This document shows positions 27,434 through 36,065 of a stretch of DNA of 64,000 bases, one piece after another. This DNA comes from Desulfofustis glycolicus DSM 9705 (GTDB lineage Bacteria; Desulfobacterota; Desulfobulbia; Desulfobulbales; Desulfocapsaceae): contig NZ_FQXS01000006.1 in NCBI RefSeq assembly GCF_900130015.1, positions 121,017 to 185,016 of the forward strand, in the 5' to 3' direction. The notes beneath the pieces are model-generated. The model saw only the letters and a list, made by a program, of their open reading frames with translations, searched no databases and had not been told where the DNA came from. The translations under genes were made by a program, and so were the position numbers. Every line of letters starts with the position of its first letter. The stretch's first letter is position 1.

Positions 27434-27819
27434 ACTATAATAGTTTTTTCAGCAACTGCCTCGATTTTTTGCATGGTGCGTCGCGGCACCGTGCCGATAC
27501 GGAGAGCTTCCGTTTTGCGGGCGGTGTGGAGTGGTGCCGATAGAGAGGCGCCTGTTGGGGATAATGGGGCTCCTGCCGGGAAAGTCGATTGCGACGGGTG
27601 CACCCTCTCGATAGCGAGAATCCTCTCTGCTATCGCAAACAGCGGCGTCTCGGCGGAAGATGCTTGCACCTGGTGAGCACTGAGCGGTGCCCGTCTCTGC
27701 CGAGCGGGCATTTCTCAAGCTTCCCCAAACGTTGATCCGAACGCGTCCGACCACTAGACTGAAAAGGGAATGGTGTTTCCCTTGCTCGAGTACGTTCCGC
27801 TCTCTTTTCGGACGGCGAA
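27434..27819. other. Intergenic region with palindromes upstream of the sigma-54 activator
   Basis: 386 bases without a convincing gene. Contains a perfect palindrome CGGCACCGTGCCG at 27484-27496, a second partial repeat of GTGCCGATA near 27534, and inverted arms CGATAGC (27609-27615) and GCTATCG (27629-27635). In front of the activator start lies a TATTATAG that may be its -10. These could be operators of the activator gene or RNA hairpins; nothing decides. Confidence 0.35.
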
Positions 27820-28152
27820 TTACTTTTCTTGTAGTGTCAGGGAAATCTTCTTTTTGCTGAAGGATACCGTGAAAGAATCTCCCGGTCCAAAGCCACTGTC
27901 TTCAAGATTTTTTGCCGACAGGGTCAGGGTGTTTCTTCTACCGATTTTGACGACCGGATTTTTAACTGATTTTGTCCGCCGCGAACTTTTTACTCGATAA
28001 TACTTTTTGTCGGTATCCATCAATTTCAGCATGAGATTGTTGAAAGTGGGATGATTTTTGATGTTCATCTCAGTCATGATGTCTGCCTTTGACTTTCCCG
28101 AATTAACAAGAGTTCGCAGTGTGTCAAGGTCGTATTGCGTCTGTCGGGCCAT
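27820..28152 (-). CDS. Small protein with AbrB/antitoxin-like C-terminal beta domain
   Basis: 110 residues. The N-terminal half (YDLDTLRTLVNSGKSKADIMTEM) is helical and basic; the C-terminal half KIGRRNTLTLSAKNLEDSGF, then GPGDSFTVSFSKKKISLTL, has the swapped-hairpin pattern of AbrB/SpoVT-like DNA-binding domains. I recognise no specific family. GC content is clearly lower than in neighbours and the flanks are AT-rich. No toxin gene is adjacent, so an antitoxin role is not supported. A CAGGAGAC ribosome-binding site precedes the ATG. Likely a small DNA-binding regulator. Confidence 0.7.
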   Translation of the reverse strand: MARQTQYDLDTLRTLVNSGKSKADIMTEMNIKNHPTFNNLMLKLMDTDKKYYRVKSSRRTKSVKNPVVKIGRRNTLTLSAKNLEDSGFGPGDSFTVSFSKKKISLTLQEK

Positions 28153-28591
28153 AATGTCTCCTGGTTATTTTGGTTGCGTGGATAAGCCTGCCTTGAAAAA
28201 GGGAATTTCCGTCCAATCTCTGAACCGGACGTGAACAACATGGCGCCGGAATAGTACTCCTGGTCCGTGACACATTGTTTGCGTTTGTCATGTTACCGGA
28301 TGGAAAATCGAATTTTCAACGCAGTCATGCAATTCATCGGAAAAATGATGAACGCTTTTCAATAACAGTTGCAACTATACTCATTGATTATCAGAGAGGC
28401 AATGAGAAAAAATATGTATAATTCCAAACAACATTGTGGAGGAAAAAAATCGTTGGAATGATAAGAAAAGTATCACAAAGATGTTGTTAAAATAATGAAT
28501 TACCATCGATATGCGATAGTAATTGAAAATGTGTTGAAGCTGGGGAGAGGAAGGAAACGACTCGTTTGTTGGCGATGAATAGTATCATCTG
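28153..28591. other. AT-rich intergenic stretch
   Basis: About 440 bases, much richer in A and T than the rest of the window, especially 28330-28560. I find no reading frame of useful length, no tRNA and no clear promoter. Together with the small gene at 27820-28152 and the repeat at 28592 it forms a low-GC patch. Confidence 0.4.
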
Positions 28592-28757
28592 GGGATTTTG
28601 AAAAATCCAAAATTTCGTTCAAGATCGATCTGAAATTTCGTTCAAAATCAAAGGGCGCAAGGAACATTTACCGCAGGCATATATATGATATTTCGATGAT
28701 TAAGTGTAATTGCGCAACGATGGGATTGGGCGGAATGACAATTTTTTCAAGGTTCCC
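28592..28757 (-). repeat. Dispersed inverted-terminal element, copy D with internal duplication
   Basis: Same family as the other copies, orientation as C and F. Left end GGGATTTTGAAAAATCC, right end AATTTTTTCAAGGTTCCC. About 25 bases longer than the others because AAATTTCGTTCAA(G/A)ATC occurs twice in tandem near 28610-28651. Lies 62 bases beyond the stop of the aminopeptidase P-like gene. No clear target duplication. Confidence 0.8.
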
Positions 28758-28819
28758 TTGTGCCTGTCAAGAGTATTGTCTGCGGAGAGTACTTGACTGC
28801 CGGGTTACCGGGAAAACGG

Positions 28820-29926
28820 TCAAGAAATATAAATCAATTCTCGGGAAAACGAACTGAGGGATCGGCATCCGCTTTCGGTAATCACAACATCGTCTTCAAT
28901 TCTGACTCCGTTCTGATTGTGCAGGTAAATGCCGGGTTCAACGGTGAAGGTCATGCCCGGTTGCAGTAGTTGCTGGTTGCCCGCATGGATATATGGGGAT
29001 TCGTGGCATTCCAAGCCGATGCCGTGGCCGGTGCGATGGGTGAAATGAGCACCGTACCCGGCCTCTTTGATGACCGACCTGGTCGCTTCGTCGATCATGG
29101 CACAGGTAAGCTCGGGGCGCCCGGCAGTCCGGCCGGCGCGATTGGCTTGTCGGACGATGGCGTGAATCTCCTGTTCCTGCTGCGCGACGTGGCCGACACC
29201 AAAGGTGCGGGTCAGGTCGGCAGCGTAACCGTGCCAACGGGCTCCCCAATCGACGACCAGCAGGTCGCCGGAAGTCAGCCGGCGTTCTCCCGGTCGGGCA
29301 TGGGGGGTTGCCCCATTCGGGCCGGAGGCGACGATGGGCGTAAAGGGCAGATTGGTTTCCGAACCATGGCGCAAGAGCTGCATAACCAGTTCTGAGGCGA
29401 ACTCATATTCGCTGATACCGACCCTGGCCTGGAGCAAGGTGGCCTGCAGGGCACGTTCTGCAATAGCCACCGCCTTTTCCAGCAATGCCAGCTCCTCGGC
29501 GTCTTTGATGCTGCGCAAGGCGGCGAGAATACCTGAGCCGTCGGTGAAGGCCGACTCCGACAAAACGGTACGCAGAAGATGATATTCAAGCAGGCGTAAT
29601 TGCCCCGGTTCGATCCCGATTTGCGTCTCGAGAAGGTGCAGTGACGCGATGGCCTGCTTGAATACCTGTGGCCACTGATCCGGATTGTCCGAATAAAAGC
29701 AGGTATCGATCGGGTAATCGAGATGATCGAGTTTTGCGGCTTCCAGCTCCGGCAGGATGAGCAACGGGGTGCTGCCGACCCGGTGGAGCAGGACGACCGG
29801 TCGTTCCATCAGGTGGAAATCAAGCCCGGTCAGGTAGGTTAGACTTGCCCCGGCATTGAGTGCCACGGCCTCGATTCTCCAGGTTTGCAGCTTTTCTTCA
29901 AGGCGCTGCAGTTTGGCGGGGATCAT
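28820..29926 (-). CDS. Aminopeptidase P-like M24B metallopeptidase (Xaa-Pro peptidase)
   Basis: Cytosolic peptidase that removes the residue before proline, or a dipeptidase of the same fold. 368 residues: creatinase-type N-terminal domain (1-125) and pita-bread catalytic domain. The metal ligands are recognisable: Asp in LLVVDWGARW, Asp in YAADLTRTF, His in HRTGHGIGLECHE, Glu in TVEPGIYL and Glu in VRIEDDVVIT. Substrate preference cannot be judged. 63 bases downstream of ftsH on the same strand. Confidence 0.92.
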   Translation of the reverse strand: MIPAKLQRLEEKLQTWRIEAVALNAGASLTYLTGLDFHLMERPVVLLHRVGSTPLLILPELEAAKLDHLDYPIDTCFYSDNPDQWPQVFKQAIASLHLLETQIGIEPGQLRLLEYHLLRTVLSESAFTDGSGILAALRSIKDAEELALLEKAVAIAERALQATLLQARVGISEYEFASELVMQLLRHGSETNLPFTPIVASGPNGATPHARPGERRLTSGDLLVVDWGARWHGYAADLTRTFGVGHVAQQEQEIHAIVRQANRAGRTAGRPELTCAMIDEATRSVIKEAGYGAHFTHRTGHGIGLECHESPYIHAGNQQLLQPGMTFTVEPGIYLHNQNGVRIEDDVVITESGCRSLSSFSRELIYIS

Positions 29927-29989
29927 AGTCGTGCGCTCCTGGGTGCTCGACCGGGGGCCCGGCCGTTGCTGTTGAGGTTCAGCCGTGGA

Positions 29990-31801
29990 CTATACTTCAG
30001 TCGGTGGTGAAACAAAAGCCATGAACTCCTCCCCGAGAAGGACTTCTTTCTCCAGCAATCGTTCTGCCACGGTCTGGAGGGTATCGCGGTGGGCGGTGAG
30101 CAGCCGGGTGACATGTTCGTTGCGCTGATCGAGGATCTGCTTGGTTTCCGCATCGATCTGCGCCGCGGTCTCGTCGCTGTAATCCTTGCCCGACGAAAAT
30201 CCCTGGTCGGTCTGGAGGAAGACCGGGGAGCGTTGGCGTGGGTAGGTGGATAATCCGAGCGTGGTGCCCATCCCGTATTCGACGATCATCGCCCGGGCGA
30301 TATCGGTAGCCCGCATCAGGTCGTTGCCGGCGCCGGTGGTGACCGAGTTGAAGGTGAGTTGCTCGGCGACCCTGCCGCCGAGCAACACGTCGATTTTGGC
30401 CAGCAACTCCTCTCTGCTCATCAGGTAGCGATCTTCGGTCGGTCGCTGTTGGGTGTAGCCAAGCGCCGCCAGCCCGCGCGGGATGATGGATATCTTGTGA
30501 ACCGGTTCGGTCCCCGGGGTGAGGGCTGCCACCAAGGCATGGCCGACTTCGTGATAGGCGACGATTCTCTTTTCCTGCGGGTTGATGACCCGGTTTTTCT
30601 TCTCCAGGCCACCGATGATCCGGTCCACCGCTTCGTCGAGATCGTTTGTCGAGACCTGCTTGCGTCCCTTGCGAACGGCGAGCAGGGCCGCCTCGTTGAC
30701 GACATTGGCCAGGTCGGCCCCGGAGAAGCCGGCGGTCTTTTGGGCGACGATCTGTAGATCGACATCGGTGGCGAGTTTGACTTTGGCGCTGTGTATTTTC
30801 AAGATCGCCTCCCGCCCCCTGACGTCAGGCTTGTCGATCAGCACCTGGCGGTCGAAACGGCCGGAGCGGAGCAGTGCCGGGTCAAGTACTTCCGGCCGGT
30901 TGGTGGCGGCCATGATGACAATGCCTTTTTGCGTATCGAAACCGTCCATCTCGACGAGGAGTTGATTCAATGTTTGTTCGCGTTCGTCATGCCCGCCGTA
31001 ACCACCGGCACCGCGGGCTTTGCCGAGGGCGTCGAGTTCATCGATGAAGATGATGCACGGGGCTTTTTCCCGAGCTTGGACGAAGAGATCGCGGACACGG
31101 GCCGCGCCCATGCCGACGAACATCTCGACAAAGTCCGACCCGCTGATCGAGAAAAAAGGTACCCCGGCTTCACCGGCAACAGCTCGGGCAATCAGGGTCT
31201 TGCCGGTACCGGGCGGCCCGACCAGCAGAACACCTTTGGGCATTTGCCCCCCAACCTCGAGATACCGTTCCGGCCTGGCCAGGTAATCGACGATTTCCTG
31301 CAATTCCTCTTTGGCCTCGTCGGCTCCGGCGACGTCGTCGAAGTGGGTATCGACATCTTTTTCTCCGATGATTTTCGCTTTGTTCCGGCCAAAACTCATG
31401 ATCCCTGCCTGTCCTCCCTGCATTTTGCGCATCAGCAGGTACCAGATGCCGAAGAACAGAGCGATGGGGACCAGCCAGGAAAACAGGGCCTTCAGCAATG
31501 TATTTTCCACCTGCCCGGAAAAGGTGACGCCATGCTCGGCAAGCGTTTGCGATAGATCGTTATCGACCCGGACCGTGGTAAACAGGATTTCATCGTCGGA
31601 ATCGGTTGCTTTCATTTTTCCGGTGATACGGTCCTGGCCAATAGCGATCTCGATGACACGATCTTCGGTGATCGCGTCGATGAAGTCGCTATAGGCGATG
31701 ACCTGGGGGCGAAATTGCTCAAAAATCAGGCTTTGCAGCAGTAACACGCCCCAGACGGCGGCGAGCAGGTACCAGATATTGAATTTCGTGTTGTGTTCCA
31801 T
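29990..31801 (-). CDS. ftsH: ATP-dependent zinc metalloprotease FtsH
   Basis: Membrane-bound AAA+ protease for quality control and regulated proteolysis. 603 residues from the ATG at 31801: two N-terminal membrane segments flanking a short periplasmic domain (residues about 8-28 and 105-122), AAA+ domain with Walker [14 protein letters not shown] and the pore motif FVG, SRH region, and peptidase with HEVGH zinc motif. The start is chosen at MEHNTKFN; an upstream in-frame extension (RKHRLVRFGY) is unlike the family. Confidence 0.96.
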   Translation of the reverse strand: MEHNTKFNIWYLLAAVWGVLLLQSLIFEQFRPQVIAYSDFIDAITEDRVIEIAIGQDRITGKMKATDSDDEILFTTVRVDNDLSQTLAEHGVTFSGQVENTLLKALFSWLVPIALFFGIWYLLMRKMQGGQAGIMSFGRNKAKIIGEKDVDTHFDDVAGADEAKEELQEIVDYLARPERYLEVGGQMPKGVLLVGPPGTGKTLIARAVAGEAGVPFFSISGSDFVEMFVGMGAARVRDLFVQAREKAPCIIFIDELDALGKARGAGGYGGHDEREQTLNQLLVEMDGFDTQKGIVIMAATNRPEVLDPALLRSGRFDRQVLIDKPDVRGREAILKIHSAKVKLATDVDLQIVAQKTAGFSGADLANVVNEAALLAVRKGRKQVSTNDLDEAVDRIIGGLEKKNRVINPQEKRIVAYHEVGHALVAALTPGTEPVHKISIIPRGLAALGYTQQRPTEDRYLMSREELLAKIDVLLGGRVAEQLTFNSVTTGAGNDLMRATDIARAMIVEYGMGTTLGLSTYPRQRSPVFLQTDQGFSSGKDYSDETAAQIDAETKQILDQRNEHVTRLLTAHRDTLQTVAERLLEKEVLLGEEFMAFVSPPTEV

Positions 31802-32020
31802 GGCAACGAAGTCAGAATCGGAGAAACAGAAATAGCCGAACCGCACCAGCCGATGCTTGCGCGGTTGCCTGCACATTTGCACACCAGTTCAAAACTATAT
31901 TAGCTATCCTTCTGATAATTGCAAGAATTCGGGACAACTTGCGACCATCGCATACTGTCGCCAGATCGGTGGCCGCTATGATAATAGTGGAAGCCACGGG
32001 AAAATCACGGTACAACTGTA

Positions 32021-32162
32021 GGGAACCTTGAAAAATTGTCATTTCGCCCAATCTCGTCGTTGCGCAATCAAATTTTATTCTCGGAATATCATGCATATAC
32101 CTGCGGTAAAATTTTCTTGCGCGCCTCGATCTTGAACGAAATTCCGAATTTTTCAGGCTCCC
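32021..32162 (+). repeat. Dispersed ~141-bp inverted-terminal element, copy E, with 5-bp direct repeats
   Basis: Starts GGGAACCTTGAAAAATTG and ends GAATTTTTCAGGCTCCC. It is flanked on both sides by CTGTA (32016-32020 and 32163-32167), which looks like a target-site duplication. Lies between ftsH and the histidine kinase gene, ending 47 bases before the kinase start, so it may also influence that promoter. Confidence 0.88.
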
Positions 32163-32209
32163 CTGTAACCGCCCCGCTACCTTGCGGAAAGACCGGTAAG
32201 GCGCCGAAG

Positions 32210-34786
32210 ATGATCAAAAAAATCCAATCATATATTGGACTTAAGCTGTTTGTTCTGTTGACGGTAGTGATCGTACTGTCGGTCGTCTCCCTGACCTATA
32301 CCGCACTCCAGGTCATCAATACCTATGGGAGAGAGGTGGCGGCGATCAGCGAAAAACAGATCAGGAACCAGGTGATGTCGTCTTTGTCGGGGTTCACGCA
32401 AGAGCGGGCGACCAGGTATCAGGCCTTTTTCGATCGCGTTGCCTCCTGTGCCGGGCTGGTGGCCAGCCAGGCATCGCTGATTTACGCCGATCTTGCCGAC
32501 TATGCCCGTCGGCCGCTGTTTCCGGTCAACTACTCGCAACAGGCGGATAACGGGCACTGGATTAACGATGCCGATGACCCCGTCGTCTCTGTTTTTTGGG
32601 GCGGTCCCGACCTGCAGGCCGATAGTGTCCGCGAATTACGGGCCCTGACCCATATGGCGCCGCTGCTGCACCGTGTACTCGTCGAAAACCCGGAAGTACT
32701 CGCCAGTCATATTATCACCGTCACCGGCATCGGCCAGTATTGTACGGAAGAAATCAGGAGCCGTGAGGCGGCGCGGGCGCTACCGCCCACCGCGCAGTTC
32801 GACTTGCGTGACGGGGAGCCGATGACCATCTTCAGCGGTTCCGGGCGGACTGATCGTCAGGTTCGCTGGACGGGGATCTATCAGGATGATGTCGTCGATG
32901 GTTTGATGCTGACGGCAAGCGCGCCGATCCATGATGAGAAAGGCGACTTCCGCGGCATTACCGGCATCGATGTCCCGTTGCGTACCGTGGTCGAGGAGAT
33001 CCTTGCTGCCGGTGACACCGGTCATGCCGATCCGGTTCTGTTCTCTTTCCTGATTGACCGGGGGGGTGGGGTGATCGCGCTTGCCGAAGATTACTTCCCG
33101 TTTTTCGGCCTTCGTGTGGACCGTGCGAGGTTTCGCAATTCCGGTGATCGGCTGAATCTCTCACTCTACGACTCGACTGACACCCGTATCCGGGAGTTGG
33201 CCAAGGCCATCCAGGATCGTGACCGGGGGCTCTATGAACTGCACGACGGTGATCAGCGCTATTACCTGGCGGCGAGCAGGATGTCCGGCCTGGGTTGGGT
33301 ATATGGCGTGGTCGTCCGGGAGGATGACATCCTGGCGGCCGTCGAGAAAAACCAACTGGCGCTTGCCGAAACGATCAGGCAGGTCGAATTGAGAGGCACG
33401 GTCTTATCCCTGACGGTGATCCTGCTTGCCGTTGGCGTCATTTTTCTGGCCGTGCGTCATCTCGTCACCCCGCTGCGGACATTGGCCACGGCCACCCGCC
33501 GGGTAACAGAAGGCGACCTGACGGTGCGTTGCCCGGTGATGACGACCGATGAGGCCGGTGTCTTGGCCGCATCGTTCAACGATATGGTGGCACAGCTTCA
33601 GATCGCCCAACAGTCTCAGGCCCGCTATGCCGAAGAGTTGGAACGGATGGTCGCCAATCGTACCCAGGAGTTGATCGACAAGCGCAGCGAGCTGGAAGAA
33701 ACCGTTGAACTGCTGAGAAAGGAAGCCGAACGGCGGCAGCTCGTCGACGAGGCGCTGCGCCTGAGCCGGCAGCAGTATTACGACACGATGGAGGCTTCGA
33801 AGGCGGGGATCTTCATCGTCAGTGACGGCTTGTTCACCCATGTCAACTCTTCGTTCGCCCAGCTCTTTCGCATCGAGCGCGAGCAGTTGATCGGCACCGA
33901 TCCGCTGACGGTGGTGCTGGCCCAGGACCGGTTGGTTGCCGCCAAACACTTGCAATGCTTGGCATACGATACCGATATGCAGCCGTCTAATGTCAGGTGT
34001 GTGCGTTCCGACGGATCGATATTCCATAGTGAAATATGGGCGAAAAGCACCACTTGGCGAGGCAAGCAGGTCTTCGTCGGCACGATTATCGATGTCAGCG
34101 ATCTGAAGCGGCATGAAGAGCGGTTACGCCTGCAGGACCATCAATTGCAGAAATCGTTGGAGGAAAAGGAAATTCTGCTCAGAGAGATCTATCATCGAAC
34201 AAAGAACAATATGCTCGTGATCATTTCCATGCTCAATCTGCAGACCATGGAAGTGGAGGATGAGCAGGTCAAAACGGTCTTCCGGGAAATGGAGGACCGG
34301 ATCCGAGCGATGGCCCTGGTCCACGAGAAGCTCTATCAGTCGCAAAACCTGTCCGAGATCGATATGGGGGCCTATGTCAGAGAGATAAGTCAGGCCTTGG
34401 TCGCCAATATGGTCAGTGATGAGCGTATCGGGTTGCGGGTCGATATCGAGTCGATAGTGCTCAATATCGATTATGCGGTACCGCTTGGCCTGGTCGTCAA
34501 TGAAATCGTTACCAATTCACTGAAACACGCGTTTCCCGATGAGCGTTCCGGGAGCATCGCTATTCGGTTGCGCCAGGACGGAAGCGGAGTCTCCACGCTG
34601 GTCATTGAAGATGATGGAATCGGATTGGAGAGAGGGATCGACGTGATCCGGAGCGGCTCGTTCGGCCTGCAGATCATCGCCTCTCTGGTGATGGTACAGC
34701 TGGCCGGGACGATCAGCGTTGACCGGACGCACGGCACCCGCTATGAAATCACCTTTGCAGAACCACGCAGGAACAAGCGGATATGA
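32210..34786 (+). CDS. Membrane histidine kinase: extracytoplasmic sensor, HAMP, PAS, HisKA_2/HATPase
   Basis: 858 residues. First membrane segment near residues 12-34, large periplasmic Cache-like sensor region to about 395, second segment (VLSLTVILLAVGVIFLAV), HAMP (LVTPLRTLATATRRVTEG), coiled coil, PAS (about 520-640), and a kinase core of the HisKA_2 type with LLREIYHRTKNNMLVIISML; the His of YHRTKN is the likely phosphorylation site. The ATPase end has NEIVTNSLKHAF and DDGIGL. The ligand is unknown. Start at 32210 lies just after the repeat; upstream in-frame codons run through the repeat and are not coding. Forms a pair with the next gene (4-base overlap). Confidence 0.93.
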   Translation: MIKKIQSYIGLKLFVLLTVVIVLSVVSLTYTALQVINTYGREVAAISEKQIRNQVMSSLSGFTQERATRYQAFFDRVASCAGLVASQASLIYADLADYARRPLFPVNYSQQADNGHWINDADDPVVSVFWGGPDLQADSVRELRALTHMAPLLHRVLVENPEVLASHIITVTGIGQYCTEEIRSREAARALPPTAQFDLRDGEPMTIFSGSGRTDRQVRWTGIYQDDVVDGLMLTASAPIHDEKGDFRGITGIDVPLRTVVEEILAAGDTGHADPVLFSFLIDRGGGVIALAEDYFPFFGLRVDRARFRNSGDRLNLSLYDSTDTRIRELAKAIQDRDRGLYELHDGDQRYYLAASRMSGLGWVYGVVVREDDILAAVEKNQLALAETIRQVELRGTVLSLTVILLAVGVIFLAVRHLVTPLRTLATATRRVTEGDLTVRCPVMTTDEAGVLAASFNDMVAQLQIAQQSQARYAEELERMVANRTQELIDKRSELEETVELLRKEAERRQLVDEALRLSRQQYYDTMEASKAGIFIVSDGLFTHVNSSFAQLFRIEREQLIGTDPLTVVLAQDRLVAAKHLQCLAYDTDMQPSNVRCVRSDGSIFHSEIWAKSTTWRGKQVFVGTIIDVSDLKRHEERLRLQDHQLQKSLEEKEILLREIYHRTKNNMLVIISMLNLQTMEVEDEQVKTVFREMEDRIRAMALVHEKLYQSQNLSEIDMGAYVREISQALVANMVSDERIGLRVDIESIVLNIDYAVPLGLVVNEIVTNSLKHAFPDERSGSIAIRLRQDGSGVSTLVIEDDGIGLERGIDVIRSGSFGLQIIASLVMVQLAGTISVDRTHGTRYEITFAEPRRNKRI

Positions 34787-35187
34787 AACAGCAACCGGTA
34801 AGGGTAATGGTCGTCGAGGATGAAGTGCTGATCGGCTTGATGCTCGTCAGAAAATTACAGGCCCGGGGATACCAGATTGACGAGGTGGTTACCTCCGGTG
34901 AAGAGGCCGTGTGCCGTGCCGGTCGCGAAAGGTTTGACGTGATCTTGATGGATGTCACGCTGGCCGGTGAACTGAGTGGTATTGAAGCGGCACAGCAGAT
35001 CAAGGAGCGATACGATATTCCCATTATCGTCTACAGCGGTTATGACGACAAACAGTTTTACGATCAGGTTCGACTGCTGTCACCGGTTGCGGTGCTGAAG
35101 AAACTGGGACCGATCAGTGACATCGTGGCGGCCATTGACAAGGCTGCCGGACGTTCCATAACGTCCGGCAGCGGGGAAGCGTGGTAA
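34783..35187 (+). CDS. CheY-like single-domain response regulator, partner of the kinase
   Basis: 134 residues. Acidic pair in VVEDEVLIG, phosphoacceptor Asp in VILMDVTLAGELSG, Ser in IVYSGYD, and Lys in AVLKKLG. The VTLAGELSGIEAA form is typical of regulators that pair with HisKA_2 kinases. No output domain, so it probably acts by protein contact. ATG overlaps the kinase stop (ATGA). Confidence 0.92.
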   Translation: MKQQPVRVMVVEDEVLIGLMLVRKLQARGYQIDEVVTSGEEAVCRAGRERFDVILMDVTLAGELSGIEAAQQIKERYDIPIIVYSGYDDKQFYDQVRLLSPVAVLKKLGPISDIVAAIDKAAGRSITSGSGEAW

Positions 35188-35240
35188 AACATTCTGCTGT
35201 GTGCCCGTTGCAGCGATGAGGGAGCCGCAAAGGAGGGGAT

Positions 35241-35618
35241 ATGGGCTCGAAGGAAACGATATTTCTGCAGCGTCCGGCAGAACGGCAGGACTTCGTCGCC
35301 TGGGCGGACGTGCTCAAGGTTCTGGCCCATCCGTCCCGGCTGATGCTGATTGAAGCGCTGTCGGGCGGGGAACGGTGTGTCCAGGACCTGACCGACCTGG
35401 TAGGCCATGATATGTCGACCGTTTCCAAACACCTCAATCTGTTGCGGGAGAGTGGTATCGTGGCCGACGATAAACGCGGCAAGCAGGTCTACTATCGCCT
35501 CCGGATCCCGTATGTCCTCCACGTCTTTTACCTGCTCGAGGCAATCCGCGGTGCCGATCGGAGCCACGCCGGCCAGCCGCCGTCGACACTTCGTCCGCTC
35601 AAAGGGTCGGGAAAGTGA
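35241..35618 (+). CDS. ArsR-family winged-helix regulator
   Basis: 125 residues, helix-turn-helix with LAHPSRLMLIEALSGGERCVQDLTDLVGHDMSTVSKHLNLL. The classic metal site ELCVCDL is present only as ERCVQDL, one cysteine instead of two, so metal sensing by that site is doubtful; redox sensing or another ligand is possible. Its stop overlaps the start of the following thioredoxin-like gene by four bases, a pairing common for ArsR regulators and TM0996-type proteins. Confidence 0.88.
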   Translation: MGSKETIFLQRPAERQDFVAWADVLKVLAHPSRLMLIEALSGGERCVQDLTDLVGHDMSTVSKHLNLLRESGIVADDKRGKQVYYRLRIPYVLHVFYLLEAIRGADRSHAGQPPSTLRPLKGSGK

Positions 35619-35863
35619 TCAGGATCATCGTCTTGGGCCTGGAAGATGACCTCTGCCGTGAGGTGGTGCGTCTGGTCGCCGTTGCCGTTGTCGAAAGCGA
35701 GGTCCCCGTTGTTGTTGAAACGCACACTGATTTTGAGCAGATGATTGCCCGAGGGGTCTATGCTCCACCTGCCGTTTTTGTCGATGGCGTGCTCAAGTCG
35801 GTGGGCCGGGTTCCGGAGCAAGCAGAACTGCTCGATTGGCTTTCAGCATGCCGGGTACGGTAA
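35615..35863 (+). CDS. Thioredoxin-like (TM0996/MTH895-type) small protein with only one active-site cysteine
   Basis: 82 residues. Family pattern: N-terminal strand MIRIIVLG, central cis-Pro motif YAPPAVFVDGVLKSVGRVP, short C-terminal helix. Relatives carry Cys-x-x-Cys after the first strand; here the positions are Asp11-x-x-Cys14 (GLEDDLCREV), so the disulfide pair is lost. A role as thiol-binding or sensing protein is possible. Cotranslated with the ArsR gene. Confidence 0.75.
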   Translation: MIRIIVLGLEDDLCREVVRLVAVAVVESEVPVVVETHTDFEQMIARGVYAPPAVFVDGVLKSVGRVPEQAELLDWLSACRVR

Positions 35864-35939
35864 AAACAGCGCTGCATTTCAGGTCCGGACGGACAAAAAG
35901 GGCTTGAAAGAGCGGCCAAATGATGCCAAGATTGTATGA

Positions 35940-36047
35940 CGCTGTCTGATAACCACATAACTCCGAGCCGAAAGGTCTACGTTCGACACGTTGTCGGATA
36001 TGGCCTGAGGCCGCAAGGGTCGGGCGGGAAACTGCCCTGCCTTCCGA
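35940..36047 (+). ncRNA. Candidate molybdenum/tungsten cofactor (Moco) riboswitch before moaA
   Basis: The leader contains CTCCGAGCCGAAAGGTC, a closing stem GTCGGA (35993-35998)/TCCGAC (36042-36047), the tetraloop-receptor-like TATGG...CCTGAGG, and two stems capped by GNRA loops (GGCC-GCAA-GGTC region and GGGCGG-GAAA-CTGCCC). A GNRA tetraloop plus receptor and a position just before moaA fit the Moco RNA class, which controls cofactor synthesis genes. The fold was drawn by eye; boundaries are approximate. Confidence 0.55.
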
Positions 36048-36065
36048 CATTGAAAAGGAGTGAGT

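Noticed and set aside
27449..27754. 101-codon frame upstream of the sigma-54 activator
   Set aside because: Composition is unlike a protein, no ribosome-binding site, and the region contains palindromes expected of control DNA.
32036..32209. N-terminal extension of the histidine kinase through the repeat
   Set aside because: The 58 extra residues are encoded by repeat copy E and its flank; the kinase begins with its membrane segment at 32210.
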